DNA of 52,514 bases from Synechococcales cyanobacterium CNB. GTDB lineage: Bacteria > Planctomycetota > Phycisphaerae > Phycisphaerales > UBA1924. This document shows positions 52,218 through 52,514 of the stretch, in pieces. Position 1 is the first letter of the stretch. Every line of letters starts with the position of its first letter. The position numbers and the translations under genes were made by a program. Location: positions 1 through 52,514 of the forward strand of contig SZOZ01000015.1 in assembly GCA_030263455.1 (NCBI GenBank), given 5' to 3'. The notes beneath the pieces were generated by a model, which did not search any database, was not told where the DNA came from, and saw nothing but the letters and a program-made list of their open reading frames with translations.

Positions 52218-52514
52218 TTCCCCCACCTGCGCCCAGGTTCCTCTTCCACCCCCACACAACCCACGATGACACCACGCCACCGGCGTGAACCAGCCCCGGC
52301 CACGGGCTGCGCCCCTGGAACGCGGCACACCTTCCCGATAGCCCTGGATGGGGCGAGCGAATCATACGGTTCGCGTAAAGTCCTTCCCCAATCCGCATTC
52401 CACCATCGTCGTGCCCCGTGCGCTCTCCACCACGCACCCACCACCCGCGCGCGCCGATCCGCGCACACGCGCCTTCTCCACCTCGACTCCGCCCCGATCC
52501 CCCCTCACCATTGC
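52218..52514. other. right-end region without a supported gene
   Basis: GC-rich, Pro/Arg-type translation in every frame, no Shine-Dalgarno or signal peptide. A minus-strand -10-like TATGAT lies near 52356-52361. No known RNA is recognised. It may be the start of an intergenic region or of a gene beyond the window edge. Confidence 0.4.

Noticed and set aside
52030-52437. Minus-strand open frame at the right end
   Set aside because: It crosses the 3' end of the sorting-tail gene and two hairpins, has Gly/Arg-rich shadow composition and no Shine-Dalgarno.

Overview
This is a GC-rich chromosomal segment with short intergenic gaps. It most likely comes from a planctomycete of the Phycisphaerae type. 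The evidence is a combination of features: a Minf_1886-type conserved protein (a Planctomycetes/Verrucomicrobia family), a canonical prepilin-like protein ending in the H-X9-DG motif, short VPAPG...RRRR C-terminal sorting tails, a dockerin-bearing secreted protein, and Gram-negative envelope genes (PagL-like lipid A deacylase, RND pump, OmpA/Pal lipoprotein). I see no tRNA, rRNA, CRISPR array or complete mobile element, so the taxon is inferred from protein families only.

Layout. 1-4 kb: the end of an unrecognised repeat-like protein, pdxH, a PanE-type reductase overlapping a PagL-like deacylase, then a REC-GGDEF diguanylate cyclase and an HPt protein. 4.4-9.6 kb: an RND pump with its adaptor, and a small pseudopilin-like protein. 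9.7-16 kb: a Tat-exported aspartylglucosaminidase, a methyltransferase, an MFS transporter, a SnoaL-like protein, an 80-residue protein with its own terminator, and a lipoprotein of the endonuclease/exonuclease/phosphatase fold. 16-20.4 kb: rnc divergent from rpmH, then an OPT transporter and a partner membrane protein. 20.5-32 kb: secreted proteins, namely a C39-like cysteine-peptidase fold with a sorting tail, a HExxHxxGxxH metalloprotease, a dockerin protein and a formylglycine-enzyme-like protein (both frame-shifted), a GH172 hydrolase and a GH2 hydrolase. 32-41.5 kb: phoU, a methyltransferase-like protein, polX, a prepilin-like protein behind a Fur-box-like operator, an orphan DNA methyltransferase, ffh, an AI-2E-type permease, a Minf_1886 protein and a 3-methyladenine glycosylase. 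41.6-46 kb: a two-gene system II cytochrome c assembly operon (resB-ccsA). 46-52 kb: an amidohydrolase divergent from an OmpA/Pal lipoprotein, an ATP/ADP-translocase-like carrier, a Tat-exported epimerase-fold protein and a last sorting-tail protein. The final ~300 bases hold no gene I can support.

The points most worth a second look are these. (1) A perfect 15-bp Fur-like palindrome lies inside the spacer of a good promoter in front of a prepilin-like gene. (2) Two adjacent secreted-protein genes carry three single-base frameshifts within 1.8 kb, and phoU may carry a fourth. (3) Genes without a Shine-Dalgarno often have a TANNNT-like box 5-8 nt before the start codon, suggesting widespread leaderless transcription. 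(4) A secreted C39-like cysteine-peptidase fold is fused to a planctomycete sorting tail. I did not find a complete novel multi-gene defence or mobile system.
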